A DNA stretch of 64,000 bases from Sulfurisphaera ohwakuensis (lineage in GTDB: Archaea; Thermoproteota; Thermoprotei_A; Sulfolobales; Sulfolobaceae). The notes beneath the pieces were generated by a model that had not been told where the DNA came from, did not search any database, and saw only the letters and a program-made list of their open reading frames with translations. Each line of letters begins with the position of its first letter. Within the stretch, counting starts at the first letter, position 1. Shown here in pieces: positions 37,889-47,427 of this stretch. The stretch is from assembly GCF_009729055.1 (NCBI RefSeq), contig NZ_CP045484.1, forward strand, positions 186,001-250,000, in the 5' to 3' direction. A program made the position numbers and the translations under genes.

Positions 37889-40360
37889 ATGAGAAAGAGA
37901 AGTCAACTATTATTAGTAATATTTCTATTTCTTATCCCATCTCTATTACTTTCTACTTTTTCATTAGCCTATAATTCTTCACAAAGCTTTACTGCAACAG
38001 CTAAATGGGGATATAATGTAGTAGCAGCAGGAATGACAGAAGTACCCATAGAAATTACAGTAACCAATGATGGGCCAAATGCAGTAGGGAATGTAACTGT
38101 TTACGCAACTCCGTCATATCCATTCTGTGGTTATATAAACTCAGTTTTCGTATCTGACTGGCAACCTGGTCAGTCGATCACCTTAGTAGGCTACCTTAAT
38201 ATAAGTCCTTCAGCATCTTTAGGAGATTATAATATTCAAGTTTACGTTACACCACTAAATTACGCAAATTACGTTTACTATGAAACTACTGCTGAAGTTG
38301 CTATTAATGGCTATGTCAATATCTCTGTACAGTCTGCCCTAATATCTAACAATCACTTAAGCATTAATCTTATAAATACGGGTAATGTTGAAAGTGGACC
38401 AGTCTATATATATTTCTACAATACATCATTGGTGAGATTTTTTGAGAGTTACGAGATTTTGCCCTCAATTCAACCTGAACAATCAATACAGGTTACAGTT
38501 CCAATAGAATTAGATGCTCCTCCACAGCCAGGTGTATATATTATACCTATGAAATTAGTGTATATGAGGGGGATACATGAGATACAAACTCCCGTTATTA
38601 TACCATCTAATACTTCCATAGTATTCTCATTAACGGGGAACTGGGTGGGAAAATATGCTACAATAAGTTTAATTTATTCCTCTCCTTATAACGTTAGTGC
38701 TGTAAGAATTATAGGACAATTACCTCTAGGCGTTACTAACTTCACTGGAGGTTCTGAAATCTACGTAACAGTACCACTAACTTCAGTATCTGGAATAGTT
38801 AAGTTTAATATTTACCTGGACTCCAATAGTTCTCCCTATCTAATTCCAGTAGAACTTGAGTGGTTCACAAATAAGGGCATAATAACACAGAAAGGATACT
38901 TAAGTCTATATATTTATAACCAGCCTAACATTGAAGTCGTTTCAATCGAGGGCATACTTTACGCTGGGTTAGAGGATAATATAACAATTACGGTTAAGAA
39001 TATAGGAAATGCACCAGCCTATAACTTAACTGCTAGCGAGAATACAATACCCATAATTTCATCCACTACTTTACCATATCTAGCACCAGGAAAGGAGGGT
39101 AAAATAACTATTCTAGTATATACTCCATTTTCAGAAGAAGGAAAGAGTATTACAACAAACATCACAATATCTTATATGACATTACAAGGTATAGTAAATG
39201 TAACTTCAATCTCCGAAGCTTTTACAATATACCAACCAATAGTGCCTATTGTGGTTTCAGACCCCGGTTTAGATTTGATCGCTGGTATTGATAATACGAT
39301 TAATTTAACATTCACTAACAACTTAGGCGAGACAATATATGACCTTGTAATTAACATAACCCCCTCTGAGGGAAGTGTGATAGGTAGTTCTCAAATTTAT
39401 ATTAAATCTTTACTCGTTGGAGAGAGTGCAAGTATTCCAATAATATTAAATATCCCTTCAACTGCTTCTAATACGTTAAGTATCACAGTTAGTATGTCCT
39501 ATTTAACCCCCTCAGGAACTGAAAGTAGCTATACCACTACGTTAAGTTATCAAGTTGAGTCCTTAAAAGAAATCTCTCAAGAATTTGAGGTTAGTATATC
39601 TCCTTCAGTTGTAGAATATGGTAACCTCTCTTCAGTTCAAATAACTATATCGAGCTTCTTTAACTCACCCATACTAGATGCTGTCTTAGAAGTTTCATCT
39701 CCTAACGGATATGTATCACCTTCTATAGTTCCAATTCAAGAAATAAGTCCGTTTAGTACTGTTACTAAAGATGTAAATATAGAATTCGCACCTCCCTCTA
39801 ACGGAAGTTCGCTTCTTGAACCAATTAACGTTACGCTTAGGTTCTATTATGAGGGTGCGTTTTTAAACTTCACTAGACAACTAAAAATACTTGCCATAGG
39901 CAAACCACTCCTATTAATATCTGGTCTCTCTTATGCTGTGGTTGAAGGAAATACCAGTGAGGTCACAACTAGTGTTAGCTTTCTTGTAGGCGATAGTGGA
40001 TCAGCTAGTATATCTTCAGTTACAATAGTCCCGTTACCTCCATCTGGTATAACCCTTATTGAGCCTTCAGTTGTTGGCGTATCAGATCTAAAGCCCTCTG
40101 AAAGTCAGGCTGTATCATTCACTGTAGTAGGTAAGCCAGGAAACTATACGATTCCGCTCCACATTATATATACCACACCTTTGGGACAAGAGGTAACTGA
40201 GACATATAATATTCAAATTACTTTAACCCCCCCATCAACGTCTACAACAACCTCAATAGCCTCTCCAGTAGATATATTACTTCAGAATCCGTTATTCCCA
40301 GTAGTTATTGTCCTAATAATTATAATAATTTTGTTAGTGAGAAAGGTGGAGAAGAGGTGA
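37889..40360 (+). CDS. Large S-layer-like exported protein with repeated Ig-type domains
   Basis: An 823-residue protein with a signal-type helix (LLLVIFLFLIPSLLLSTFSL) and at least five or six beta-sandwich repeats of about 100-120 residues. The repeats share phrases such as EITVTNDGPNAVGNVTVYA, ITVKNIGNAPAYNLT and LTFTNNLGETIYDLVINI, the CARDB/COG1361 style. It ends in a Thr/Ser-rich stalk, a membrane helix (PLFPVVIVLIIIIILLV) and RKVEKR. It is co-transcribed with two FtsX-like permeases and an ATPase (overlap GTGA). This suggests an extracellular partner of that transporter, comparable in position to periplasmic adaptors of MacB systems. Confidence 0.82.
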   Translation: MRKRSQLLLVIFLFLIPSLLLSTFSLAYNSSQSFTATAKWGYNVVAAGMTEVPIEITVTNDGPNAVGNVTVYATPSYPFCGYINSVFVSDWQPGQSITLVGYLNISPSASLGDYNIQVYVTPLNYANYVYYETTAEVAINGYVNISVQSALISNNHLSINLINTGNVESGPVYIYFYNTSLVRFFESYEILPSIQPEQSIQVTVPIELDAPPQPGVYIIPMKLVYMRGIHEIQTPVIIPSNTSIVFSLTGNWVGKYATISLIYSSPYNVSAVRIIGQLPLGVTNFTGGSEIYVTVPLTSVSGIVKFNIYLDSNSSPYLIPVELEWFTNKGIITQKGYLSLYIYNQPNIEVVSIEGILYAGLEDNITITVKNIGNAPAYNLTASENTIPIISSTTLPYLAPGKEGKITILVYTPFSEEGKSITTNITISYMTLQGIVNVTSISEAFTIYQPIVPIVVSDPGLDLIAGIDNTINLTFTNNLGETIYDLVINITPSEGSVIGSSQIYIKSLLVGESASIPIILNIPSTASNTLSITVSMSYLTPSGTESSYTTTLSYQVESLKEISQEFEVSISPSVVEYGNLSSVQITISSFFNSPILDAVLEVSSPNGYVSPSIVPIQEISPFSTVTKDVNIEFAPPSNGSSLLEPINVTLRFYYEGAFLNFTRQLKILAIGKPLLLISGLSYAVVEGNTSEVTTSVSFLVGDSGSASISSVTIVPLPPSGITLIEPSVVGVSDLKPSESQAVSFTVVGKPGNYTIPLHIIYTTPLGQEVTETYNIQITLTPPSTSTTTSIASPVDILLQNPLFPVVIVLIIIIILLVRKVEKR

Positions 40361-41583
40361 AAGTTAAAGATTTATTCTGGATCGCTTTTCTAAGTTTTTT
40401 CAGTAACAAAGTAGTATCAATACTCATAATTTTGGTAGTGGCAATAGCTACTGGAGTCTCAGTAACTCTTGTTTCACAAACTCAAGGCCTCATAAATACT
40501 GTAGAACAAGATGTCTTGTATTTAGGTCCTAATACTGTACTTGTGGAGAATGCAGGAAATGTAAACATAATTAACGGTCACGAAATACAGCTCAACTCAA
40601 CACTAATAAACTATTTCAGTAAAATACCCCACGTTAAGGAAGTATATCCAGTAGTATGCATAACTGGAAGCATGGACTTGTCTGGCTACAAGAGGAATAT
40701 AACTATAATAGGGATTTCAAATTACAGTATTTTAGGAGACTACGATATAGTATACGGAAAGCTAGCTACATCAGCAAATGCTGGAATAATGCTTCCCTAT
40801 ACACTTTTTAAATCCTTTGACTTAGTTGGAAAGGAAGCAGAGCTAAACATCTCTGGACACATTATTAAACTCAGGATTACAGGAATAATAAATTACTCTA
40901 CTATACAACTGCTAGATTTCACAATTTCTTCTAAAGATGTTATTATTCCACTCTCGATTTTGCAAGACTCTCTTGGCATTAGTCAGTACAAGTTAGTTGT
41001 AATTAAAGTAGATAACCCGGTTTATGACAACTTTGTTACATCATATATAAAGACCTTCTTGGGCCCAACAGTTATAGTTCAAGGTGTAGGATTTCAAGGA
41101 ATATCAGTTGCAATTTATTATAGTAACTTACTTATAATATCTGCAGAACAATTAGCACAAGCATATCTTAAAAGTATAAATATTAATCAAGGACTTTCTC
41201 AATTTATCAGTATAATTGCAGATGTGATATCAGTAGCATCGATAACTTTAGTTCTAACACTCTCAACTTTTAGTCAAGTTAAAGATATTGGAATATTTAG
41301 GACTTTAGGAATGAAGAGAAAGGATATAGCAGTAGAGAAGCTTATAGAAGCACTCTATGGCGGATTAATAGGCTCACTTATAGGAACAAGTTTGAGCATC
41401 TTATTTGGGGGATATATTCATGTGTTTTCATCTGCCTTTAGTTACACGCCAATTTTTTCGTCAAAGGAATTGGTGGAGTTATTTTCTTTAGGAGTTATTA
41501 CTGCATTACTTGGAAGTATATACCCTATTGTATGGATAATTAAGTTGACTCCAGTAGAAACCATAAGGAGGGGTGAGATGTGA
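40357..41583 (+). CDS. FtsX/MacB-like ABC permease 1
   Basis: A 408-residue permease of the FtsX/MacB type: an N-terminal helix, an extracellular domain of about 230 residues, then three helices near the C-terminus with LGMKRKDIAVEKLIEALYGG, the coupling motif. GTG start overlapping the previous stop. Permeases of this type commonly do mechanotransmission or extrude substrates from the outer face rather than carry them through a channel. Confidence 0.85.
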   Translation: MKVKDLFWIAFLSFFSNKVVSILIILVVAIATGVSVTLVSQTQGLINTVEQDVLYLGPNTVLVENAGNVNIINGHEIQLNSTLINYFSKIPHVKEVYPVVCITGSMDLSGYKRNITIIGISNYSILGDYDIVYGKLATSANAGIMLPYTLFKSFDLVGKEAELNISGHIIKLRITGIINYSTIQLLDFTISSKDVIIPLSILQDSLGISQYKLVVIKVDNPVYDNFVTSYIKTFLGPTVIVQGVGFQGISVAIYYSNLLIISAEQLAQAYLKSININQGLSQFISIIADVISVASITLVLTLSTFSQVKDIGIFRTLGMKRKDIAVEKLIEALYGGLIGSLIGTSLSILFGGYIHVFSSAFSYTPIFSSKELVELFSLGVITALLGSIYPIVWIIKLTPVETIRRGEM

Positions 41584-42713
41584 AGTTCAGTGACATATTT
41601 GAACTGGCTATAACCGATATATCATCAAGGTGGATATACTCTCTTTTAATTATATTTATGCTCTTAATAGGAATAAGTAGCGCATTTATCGCAATATCTC
41701 AATCTCAAGGAATAGTAAGCAAAGAAGAACAGCTTTTTGAGTTCCTCCGTCCTAACCTTTTGATAGTTTATCCCAAATCCCCAATTTCAAACTCACAAGT
41801 AAGTGTGGCTAAGTCGATGAAATATGTAAGTCAAGTTTACCCTGTAATAAATCAAACTATAGAAGTGGAAGTTAATGCCCAGAACTACACTTTTTACTTG
41901 TTAGGTATTGATAACCTTAGTATAATCACATCCTACACTCTTGTAGCTGGAACCACATTTGACTATTCTGGTTTAGTAATACCTTCATCATCGTCTATTC
42001 ATATATCACCTGGTACATTAGTTAAGGTATACGTAAACAAAGATGCCAAATATACCTATATAAGTGGGGTTATATCTTATTCTCATACAGTGTTTCAGAG
42101 GATAGGTGTTTCGTCCTCAACCCTCTTCCCTTCATATAATTGCCTTTTCACCTCACTTCAATATGCTGAGAAGCTCACTGGAGATAAAAACTACACTTTC
42201 TTAATAATACTGACTCAATCTCCTCTATATAATTCAAATGTTACTAGCGAAATACTTTCAGTGTTTCCTAATGCAACAGTTAAGTCTCTTGGTGTTTCCT
42301 CTACGGCTATAGCGAGACAATATGCATCTTTCACAGTATATTTAGTCTCCCTAAGTATAATAGCCATACTCACTTCTATAATAACTAACGGTAGTATAAC
42401 TTCAATAAGTTTTAACAGAAGATTAAAAGAAATAGGAGTAATGATGGCTTTAGGAATGAAGAGGAGCCATATAGCATTACTTTATTTGCTTGAAAGTTTT
42501 ATACTTGGGGCAGTAGGCGGTATTGCTGGTCTAATTGTGGGTTATTACATTACCGAAAATATAATGCTTACTAAAACTGTTACTTATACCCCAGTTTACT
42601 ACCCGATTCAGTTAGTAGAGCTAGTTATTTTAAGTCTATTAGCCTCAAATATAGGTAGTATTTATCCTATATTTAGAGTATTTAAGTTAACACCCTCAGA
42701 GGTGATGAGATGA
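41580..42713 (+). CDS. FtsX/MacB-like ABC permease 2
   Basis: A 377-residue paralogue of the preceding permease with the same four-helix layout and coupling motif ALGMKRSHIALLYLLESFIL. It starts with GTG after a GGTGA site, overlapping the previous gene by four bases and the ATPase gene by four. The two permeases probably form a heterodimer served by the single ATPase at 42.7 kb. Confidence 0.85.
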   Translation: MKFSDIFELAITDISSRWIYSLLIIFMLLIGISSAFIAISQSQGIVSKEEQLFEFLRPNLLIVYPKSPISNSQVSVAKSMKYVSQVYPVINQTIEVEVNAQNYTFYLLGIDNLSIITSYTLVAGTTFDYSGLVIPSSSSIHISPGTLVKVYVNKDAKYTYISGVISYSHTVFQRIGVSSSTLFPSYNCLFTSLQYAEKLTGDKNYTFLIILTQSPLYNSNVTSEILSVFPNATVKSLGVSSTAIARQYASFTVYLVSLSIIAILTSIITNGSITSISFNRRLKEIGVMMALGMKRSHIALLYLLESFILGAVGGIAGLIVGYYITENIMLTKTVTYTPVYYPIQLVELVILSLLASNIGSIYPIFRVFKLTPSEVMR

Positions 42714-43402
42714 AACATGCTGTTCAGCTTATAGATGTAAGTAAAGTATATAAGTCTGGGAGTAATGAATGGGTTGCATTAAGAGACGTTAATTTAAATG
42801 TTGAAGAAGGAGAATTTATAGCCCTAGTGGGACCCTCAGGTTCTGGAAAGACTACAATGCTGAATATTATTGGTTTAATGGATTCTCCTACTGAAGGCCA
42901 TGTAATTCTTGAGGGTAAGGATGTAACTTACTTAAGTGAGAAGGAGAAATCCGAGTTTAGGAATAAATATATTGGTTATGTCTTTCAGTCATATAACCTA
43001 ATTTCCTTTTTAACAGTGTACCAGAATGTTGAACTGCCTTTAATTATTTCTGGGATATCAAAGAAGGAAAGAGAGAAGATCGTTGAGGAAGTTTTAAACT
43101 TAGTCCCTGGAATTTATGAGCTTAGGAATAAAAAACCAACGCAACTTTCTGGAGGACAACAACAGAGAGTTGCAATAGCTAGAGCTCTAGTAACTAAACC
43201 AAAGCTGATCCTTGCTGACGAACCTACTGCAAACTTAGATGTAAATACTGGAAAGGCTATAGTTGATCTATTTAAAAAGATAAAAGATGAGATGGGGATA
43301 ACCATAGTTATGGCTACACATGATTTAGAGATGCTGAAAAATTGTGATAGAATAGTTTACATAAGAGATGGGAAAATTGAAAGAATTGAGGACAAGTTAT
43401 AA
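42710..43402 (+). CDS. LolD/MacB-type ABC ATPase
   Basis: A 230-residue ATPase: Walker A GPSGSGKTTMLN, Q-loop YVFQSYNLISFLTV, signature LSGGQQQRVAIARAL, Walker B LILADEPTANLD, and H-loop ATHDLEM. This composition (DEPTANLD and QSYNL) is typical of the LolD/MacB/FtsE group that pairs with FtsX-like permeases. It is the last gene of the operon started by the 823-residue protein. Confidence 0.92.
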   Translation: MKHAVQLIDVSKVYKSGSNEWVALRDVNLNVEEGEFIALVGPSGSGKTTMLNIIGLMDSPTEGHVILEGKDVTYLSEKEKSEFRNKYIGYVFQSYNLISFLTVYQNVELPLIISGISKKEREKIVEEVLNLVPGIYELRNKKPTQLSGGQQQRVAIARALVTKPKLILADEPTANLDVNTGKAIVDLFKKIKDEMGITIVMATHDLEMLKNCDRIVYIRDGKIERIEDKL

Positions 43403-43596
43403 CCTAATGATTAGGCAGTAATATGTATCATGAAATCTTATTGAATTAGTTCATAGATTTTTTCTAAATTTAAAATTACTAAATAATTTAATAATTAAAT
43501 ATTTCAACTTAATCTATTATTATGATAATATTCACAAATTACAATAGTAGTAGTATGACAAGAGATGTTTGTTAGAAGTAGAAAAAGAATTTTTTG

Positions 43597-45561
43597 TTAA
43601 TTCAATTTCATTATCTTTATTTCTGTATACTTATACTTTGGAGTTTTTGTAATTTCATCAAGTTCATCACATATGATATAATTAACTTTAGGATCATGCA
43701 TATACATTATTGCAGTTCCTTTCTGAACATCTTTGGAAATCATTACCCTGAAATTCATTTTTCCACATTCAGAAGTTACTAAAACTTCCTCATTATCTCT
43801 TATTTTTAATTCTAGTGCATCTTCATTGCTAATATAGATTAAACTTTCATATTTTCCATATCCTGGTATTCTTCCAGTGATTACGTCGGTATTATATCTG
43901 GTCACATTTCTAACAGTAATTAATATTATTCCATTCTTAACTTCTGGCTGTTCTACGAAAATTAATTTCGCCTTATTTGTCTCTGTGTAAAACTTTTCAT
44001 CATATAAATAAATCTCATGGTTAGGATATCTTGAGTTCGTAGAATAATCCATGATTTCATCTAAAGTTAAATTGGAGTACAAAGGAACAACTTTTTTTAT
44101 CTCTTCGAAAATTTCCTTTGGATCTGAGCTAAAATTATAGCCTAATTCCTCTGCAAGTTTCTTTAATATTTCATAATCTGGCTTAGCCTCCCCTGGAGGA
44201 TCTATAGTTTTAAATCTCCACTTGACTAATCTATCCAAATTAGTAACTGAACCCTCTTTCTCAGCCCATACTGCGGCTGGCAAAACATAATGTGCTAAAC
44301 TAGCTGTCTCTGTCATAAATGCGTCAATTACTACCAATAGATCTAGGCTCTTTAATTTTCTTTCAACTTTTTCTCTATTTGGTAAACTGATTAAGGGATT
44401 AAATCCCATGAATATGATAGCCCTAATATTATTATCTCTTAATAATGCTTCAGTTACTGATAATCCAGGTTTAGTTGGTGGTAGAAAATTCCATATTTCT
44501 GCTAATTTTTTAGCGTTTTCTTCATCCATTGTACCGTTAGGAAATTTATCTGGCTTTAGAAGATCCCCTGAACCTTGAACATTAGTTTGTCCTCTAAATA
44601 CTAAAAGTCCTCCGTTCTTTCCTATATTTCCAGTAAGTAATGCTAAGTTTATATAAGCTCTAACACCATTAACCCCTGAAGACTGAGTTAAACCAAGTCC
44701 CCATGAAAATATTACTCCTTTTTGGGCAATTAACTCAGCAAACTTTTTTATATTCTCTCTTCTTACTCCTGTTACCTTTTCAGCGTACTCTAACTCGTAT
44801 TTTGACACTCCTTTAGCATATTCTTCAAAACCAATCACCCTTTCTTTAATGAACTTTTCATCGATTAACGAATTTTCAATTAAATAATTTCCTATTGCAT
44901 TAAACAATGCTATATCTGTTCCTGGTCTTAATCTTAAATGAAGATCAGAAAATTTTGCTGTCCCAGTTACTCTAGGATCTATTACAATGAGTTTAGTACC
45001 GTTCTTTTTTGCCTCGGTCAAATACTGAGATAATACGGGGTGGCTTTCAGTAATAGATTCTCCCGTGATTACTACTACTTTCATTCTAGGGATCATTTCT
45101 ACGGAAACTGATGAAGCCCCTATTCCAACCATTTCCTTTAATGCAGTTGCTGAAGGATCATGGCATACTCTAGCGCAAGAATCTATGTTATTAGTACCCA
45201 TAGCTCTTGCTAATTTCTGCATTAAATAGTCTTCTTCTAAAGTGTTTTGACACCCACCATAAAATGCTATTGCGTCGCTACCATATTGCTGAATTATTTC
45301 CTTAAGTTTAGAAGCTATTTCTTTTATCGCTATTTCCCAACTTATTCTTATATGCTCTCCCTTAACTTTCTTCAAAGGGTAAGTCAATCTATCCCAAGCA
45401 AAAATAGGTTCATATGCCAGAGTTCCCTTTCCACATAAGTGTCCCCTACTTACAACATGTTCTTTAACTGGAGATAATCTTATAATAGTCGAACTCTCTA
45501 CATATAATTCAACACCACATCCTACTCCACAAAATGGACAAATGCTCTTTACTGTTTCCAT
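43597..45561 (-). CDS. Molybdopterin oxidoreductase, formate dehydrogenase alpha-like
   Basis: A 654-residue member of the DMSO reductase superfamily. A 4Fe-4S site is formed by Cys8, Cys11, Cys15 and Cys43 (CPFCGVGC, then HLCGKG). The metal-ligand segment ARVCHDPS puts Cys132 where formate dehydrogenases carry Cys or selenocysteine followed by His. Later blocks IDPRVTGTA, LRPGTDIAL, FRGQTNVQGSGDL and the C-terminal dinucleotide-binding domain are typical. No iron-sulfur beta subunit, membrane anchor or maturation gene is adjacent, so its electron partner must be elsewhere. Other molybdo-enzymes of this group cannot be ruled out. Confidence 0.88.
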   Translation of the reverse strand: METVKSICPFCGVGCGVELYVESSTIIRLSPVKEHVVSRGHLCGKGTLAYEPIFAWDRLTYPLKKVKGEHIRISWEIAIKEIASKLKEIIQQYGSDAIAFYGGCQNTLEEDYLMQKLARAMGTNNIDSCARVCHDPSATALKEMVGIGASSVSVEMIPRMKVVVITGESITESHPVLSQYLTEAKKNGTKLIVIDPRVTGTAKFSDLHLRLRPGTDIALFNAIGNYLIENSLIDEKFIKERVIGFEEYAKGVSKYELEYAEKVTGVRRENIKKFAELIAQKGVIFSWGLGLTQSSGVNGVRAYINLALLTGNIGKNGGLLVFRGQTNVQGSGDLLKPDKFPNGTMDEENAKKLAEIWNFLPPTKPGLSVTEALLRDNNIRAIIFMGFNPLISLPNREKVERKLKSLDLLVVIDAFMTETASLAHYVLPAAVWAEKEGSVTNLDRLVKWRFKTIDPPGEAKPDYEILKKLAEELGYNFSSDPKEIFEEIKKVVPLYSNLTLDEIMDYSTNSRYPNHEIYLYDEKFYTETNKAKLIFVEQPEVKNGIILITVRNVTRYNTDVITGRIPGYGKYESLIYISNEDALELKIRDNEEVLVTSECGKMNFRVMISKDVQKGTAIMYMHDPKVNYIICDELDEITKTPKYKYTEIKIMKLN

Positions 45562-45930
45562 TATGTTACTATGCGTTCTTATAAATAAAAATTTGCGTTA
45601 AATAGTTCTTTAGAGTAAATATTTGATATATTGTAATTAATAATAATAGAATAAAAAATAATACTGAAGGGATATAATAGTTATTTTCTTAGAATTTAAA
45701 AATATGAATTATGTTTAATTTCGATTAGATACTCAATTTATGGAAAAAAGTATAGTTATAATCTTATGTTATCTTCTTACTAACATTAGCATTCGGCTAG
45801 CAATTGGCGAGACTATTAGAATACCTTAGAATCCATTAAGATATGTTACTTTACTTTTTATATAAAAGCTAGTATAAGACAGAATTTCATAGAATTAAAT
45901 CATATAACAAATTAGTATATATAAGGGCAC
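45562..45930. other. Intergenic stretch left of the IS110 element
   Basis: About 370 AT-rich bases without a gene. An imperfect inverted word TTCGGCTAGCAATTGGCGAG near 45790-45810 is the only structure noticed. The upstream promoter of the oxidoreductase must lie just right of 45561. Confidence 0.4.
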
Positions 45931-45939
45931 GTCTAAAGA

Positions 45940-46155
45940 CAAGATAACCTATATAGGTTTTATTAGCCGGGGGGAGTAATACTCCTCGGCTGGGGAAACA
46001 TGATCGAGGAAAGAACTGAAGCAAAGTCTTCGGTCAAGGGCGTGACAAACCCCTACCGTCGGACTGAACATTGTGGAAAAATCCACGAATATAGGCACTA
46101 CATACTAACGTCTCTAACAAACTTGGGTTTGCAACCGTGGGAGGTGTGACAAAGA
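45940..46155 (+). ncRNA. Putative IS110 bridge RNA in the element leader
   Basis: The leader folds well on paper. A strong 5' hairpin pairs AGCCG (45965-45969) with CGGCT (45987-45991) and GAGT with ACTC. A second hairpin pairs CTGAAG (46016-46021) with CTTCGG (46028-46033). A seven-pair helix TTCGGTC (46029-46035) with GACTGAA (46062-46068) encloses a 26-base loop and competes with it. A further hairpin pairs GTGGA (46073-46077) with TCCAC (46082-46086). IS110 elements encode, just upstream of the transposase, an RNA whose internal loops pair with target and donor DNA. The GC content here stands above the AT-rich surroundings. The identification rests on position and fold. Confidence 0.6.
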
Positions 46156-46156
46156 G

Positions 46157-47122
46157 GTAGGGGTAATTGGAATAGATGTATCAAAAGATTATCTAATTAC
46201 AAGTAGGGGGAGGGAAAGAAAATACAAGAACAACTTGAAGGGTTACGAAGAAATCCTTGAGATGAAACCTTGCGCAATAGTCCTTGAACCTACGGGAGTA
46301 TACGCAATAAGACCAAGCCAATACTTCAAGGAGAAGGGTGTAAAAGTACTACAAGTAAGTCCAAACGTATTATCAAGAGAAAAGGAGTTTAGAGGAAAGA
46401 AAACAGATTTTTATGACGCTGAAAAATTAGAAAACATGGCTGACAAGGCTAAAGAATATGAATACAACCCCTTGAAGGAGTTAGTAACACTCTACCTCTT
46501 CCTCAAGGACATGGAAGTAAAATACGAGAACAGGCTAAAGAGGACACTATTCCTAGTAAGTGACAACGACAAGATAAACAAGGAAAGGTTAGAAAAACTC
46601 GCAAATGGGGATTTTACACAAGAAGAGCTCTACAACCTAGAATACACACCAATAGTACTCGAAGAAATAAGAGTATTGGCAAAAACACTCTTGGAAACGC
46701 AAGAGAGGTTGAAAGAGGTTAGGAGGATGATTGAGGAGCAAGTTCCCGAGGATCACGTTTTGTTGACTATCCCGGGAATTGGGAGGCTTGCAGCTGGGAT
46801 TATCATGGGGGTTGTTGGTGATATTAGGTGCTTTCCTAAGCCAGAATCTTTTGTTGCTTATTGTGGTTTAGACCCAATTGTTGAGAGGAGTGGTAGGGGT
46901 GTGATAAGTAGGGGGATTTCGAAGAGGGGTAATAAGTATTTGCGTAGTTTATTCTACTTCTTGGCAAAGATGAATTATTCTAGGAATCCAACGTTGTTGA
47001 AGTTTTATGAGTCTCATAAGGATAGGTTACGAGGTAAGAAGTTATATACTGCTTTGGCAAGGAAGTTGGCTAGGATTGTATGGAGTGTTTGGTATAATAA
47101 TAAGCCTTATGAGCCTAAGTGA
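46157..47122 (+). CDS. IS110-family DEDD transposase
   Basis: A RuvC-like recombinase with an N-terminal DEDD domain: IGIDVSKDYL, then VLEPTGVYA and GKKTDFYDAEKL. A central coiled segment leads to the C-terminal transposase domain with LLTIPGIGRLAAGIIMGVVG and the catalytic serine region RGVISRGISKRGNKYLRSL. The first catalytic Asp (codon at 46175) lies before the first canonical start (TTG 46235). In-frame codons from the stop at about 46119 contain no ATG, GTG or TTG. GTA 46157 or ATT 46166, just after GGAGGTG (46140-46146), could mark the original start. The element may be inactive for this reason. Confidence 0.85.
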   Translation, partial: VGVIGIDVSKDYLITSRGRERKYKNNLKGYEEILEMKPCAIVLEPTGVYAIRPSQYFKEKGVKVLQVSPNVLSREKEFRGKKTDFYDAEKLENMADKAKEYEYNPLKELVTLYLFLKDMEVKYENRLKRTLFLVSDNDKINKERLEKLANGDFTQEELYNLEYTPIVLEEIRVLAKTLLETQERLKEVRRMIEEQVPEDHVLLTIPGIGRLAAGIIMGVVGDIRCFPKPESFVAYCGLDPIVERSGRGVISRGISKRGNKYLRSLFYFLAKMNYSRNPTLLKFYESHKDRLRGKKLYTALARKLARIVWSVWYNNKPYEPK

Positions 47123-47145
47123 TTAAAGGTCCCTCCCCCTTAATC

Positions 47146-47174
47146 GCCACGTGGGTCTAGATGGCCCACGTGGC
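47146..47174. terminator. Perfect 10-bp hairpin at IS110 right end
   Basis: GCCACGTGGG (47146-47155) pairs with CCCACGTGGC (47165-47174) around a nine-base loop. It lies 24 bases after the transposase stop and may end its message or be part of the element's right end. No T-run follows, so it is not a classical archaeal terminator. Confidence 0.5.
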
Positions 47175-47290
47175 AATCTTAGCTAACACTATTCTTGAAG
47201 TATGACCGAAAGATTTATTACTGAACGCCCTTGTGATTTATGACTTCAACAGTAAATTCTCAATTTACATTGTATTTAATTAAAAATTAG

Positions 47291-47381
<91 letters not shown>

Positions 47382-47427
47382 GTTATTATATTAAAATTAT
47401 AAGCATAAAAAGTTTAAGCTTAATTTC

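Larger units (their letters stand above)
45930..47180 (+). mobile_element. IS110-family insertion element
   Basis: An element of roughly 1.2-1.25 kb: a structured non-coding leader (45940-46155), a DEDD-type transposase gene (46157-47122) and a short right end with a perfect ten-base hairpin (47146-47174). IS110 elements lack terminal inverted repeats, so the outer limits are approximate. Related but decayed transposase pieces lie at 29.7 and 30.4 kb. Confidence 0.75.
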
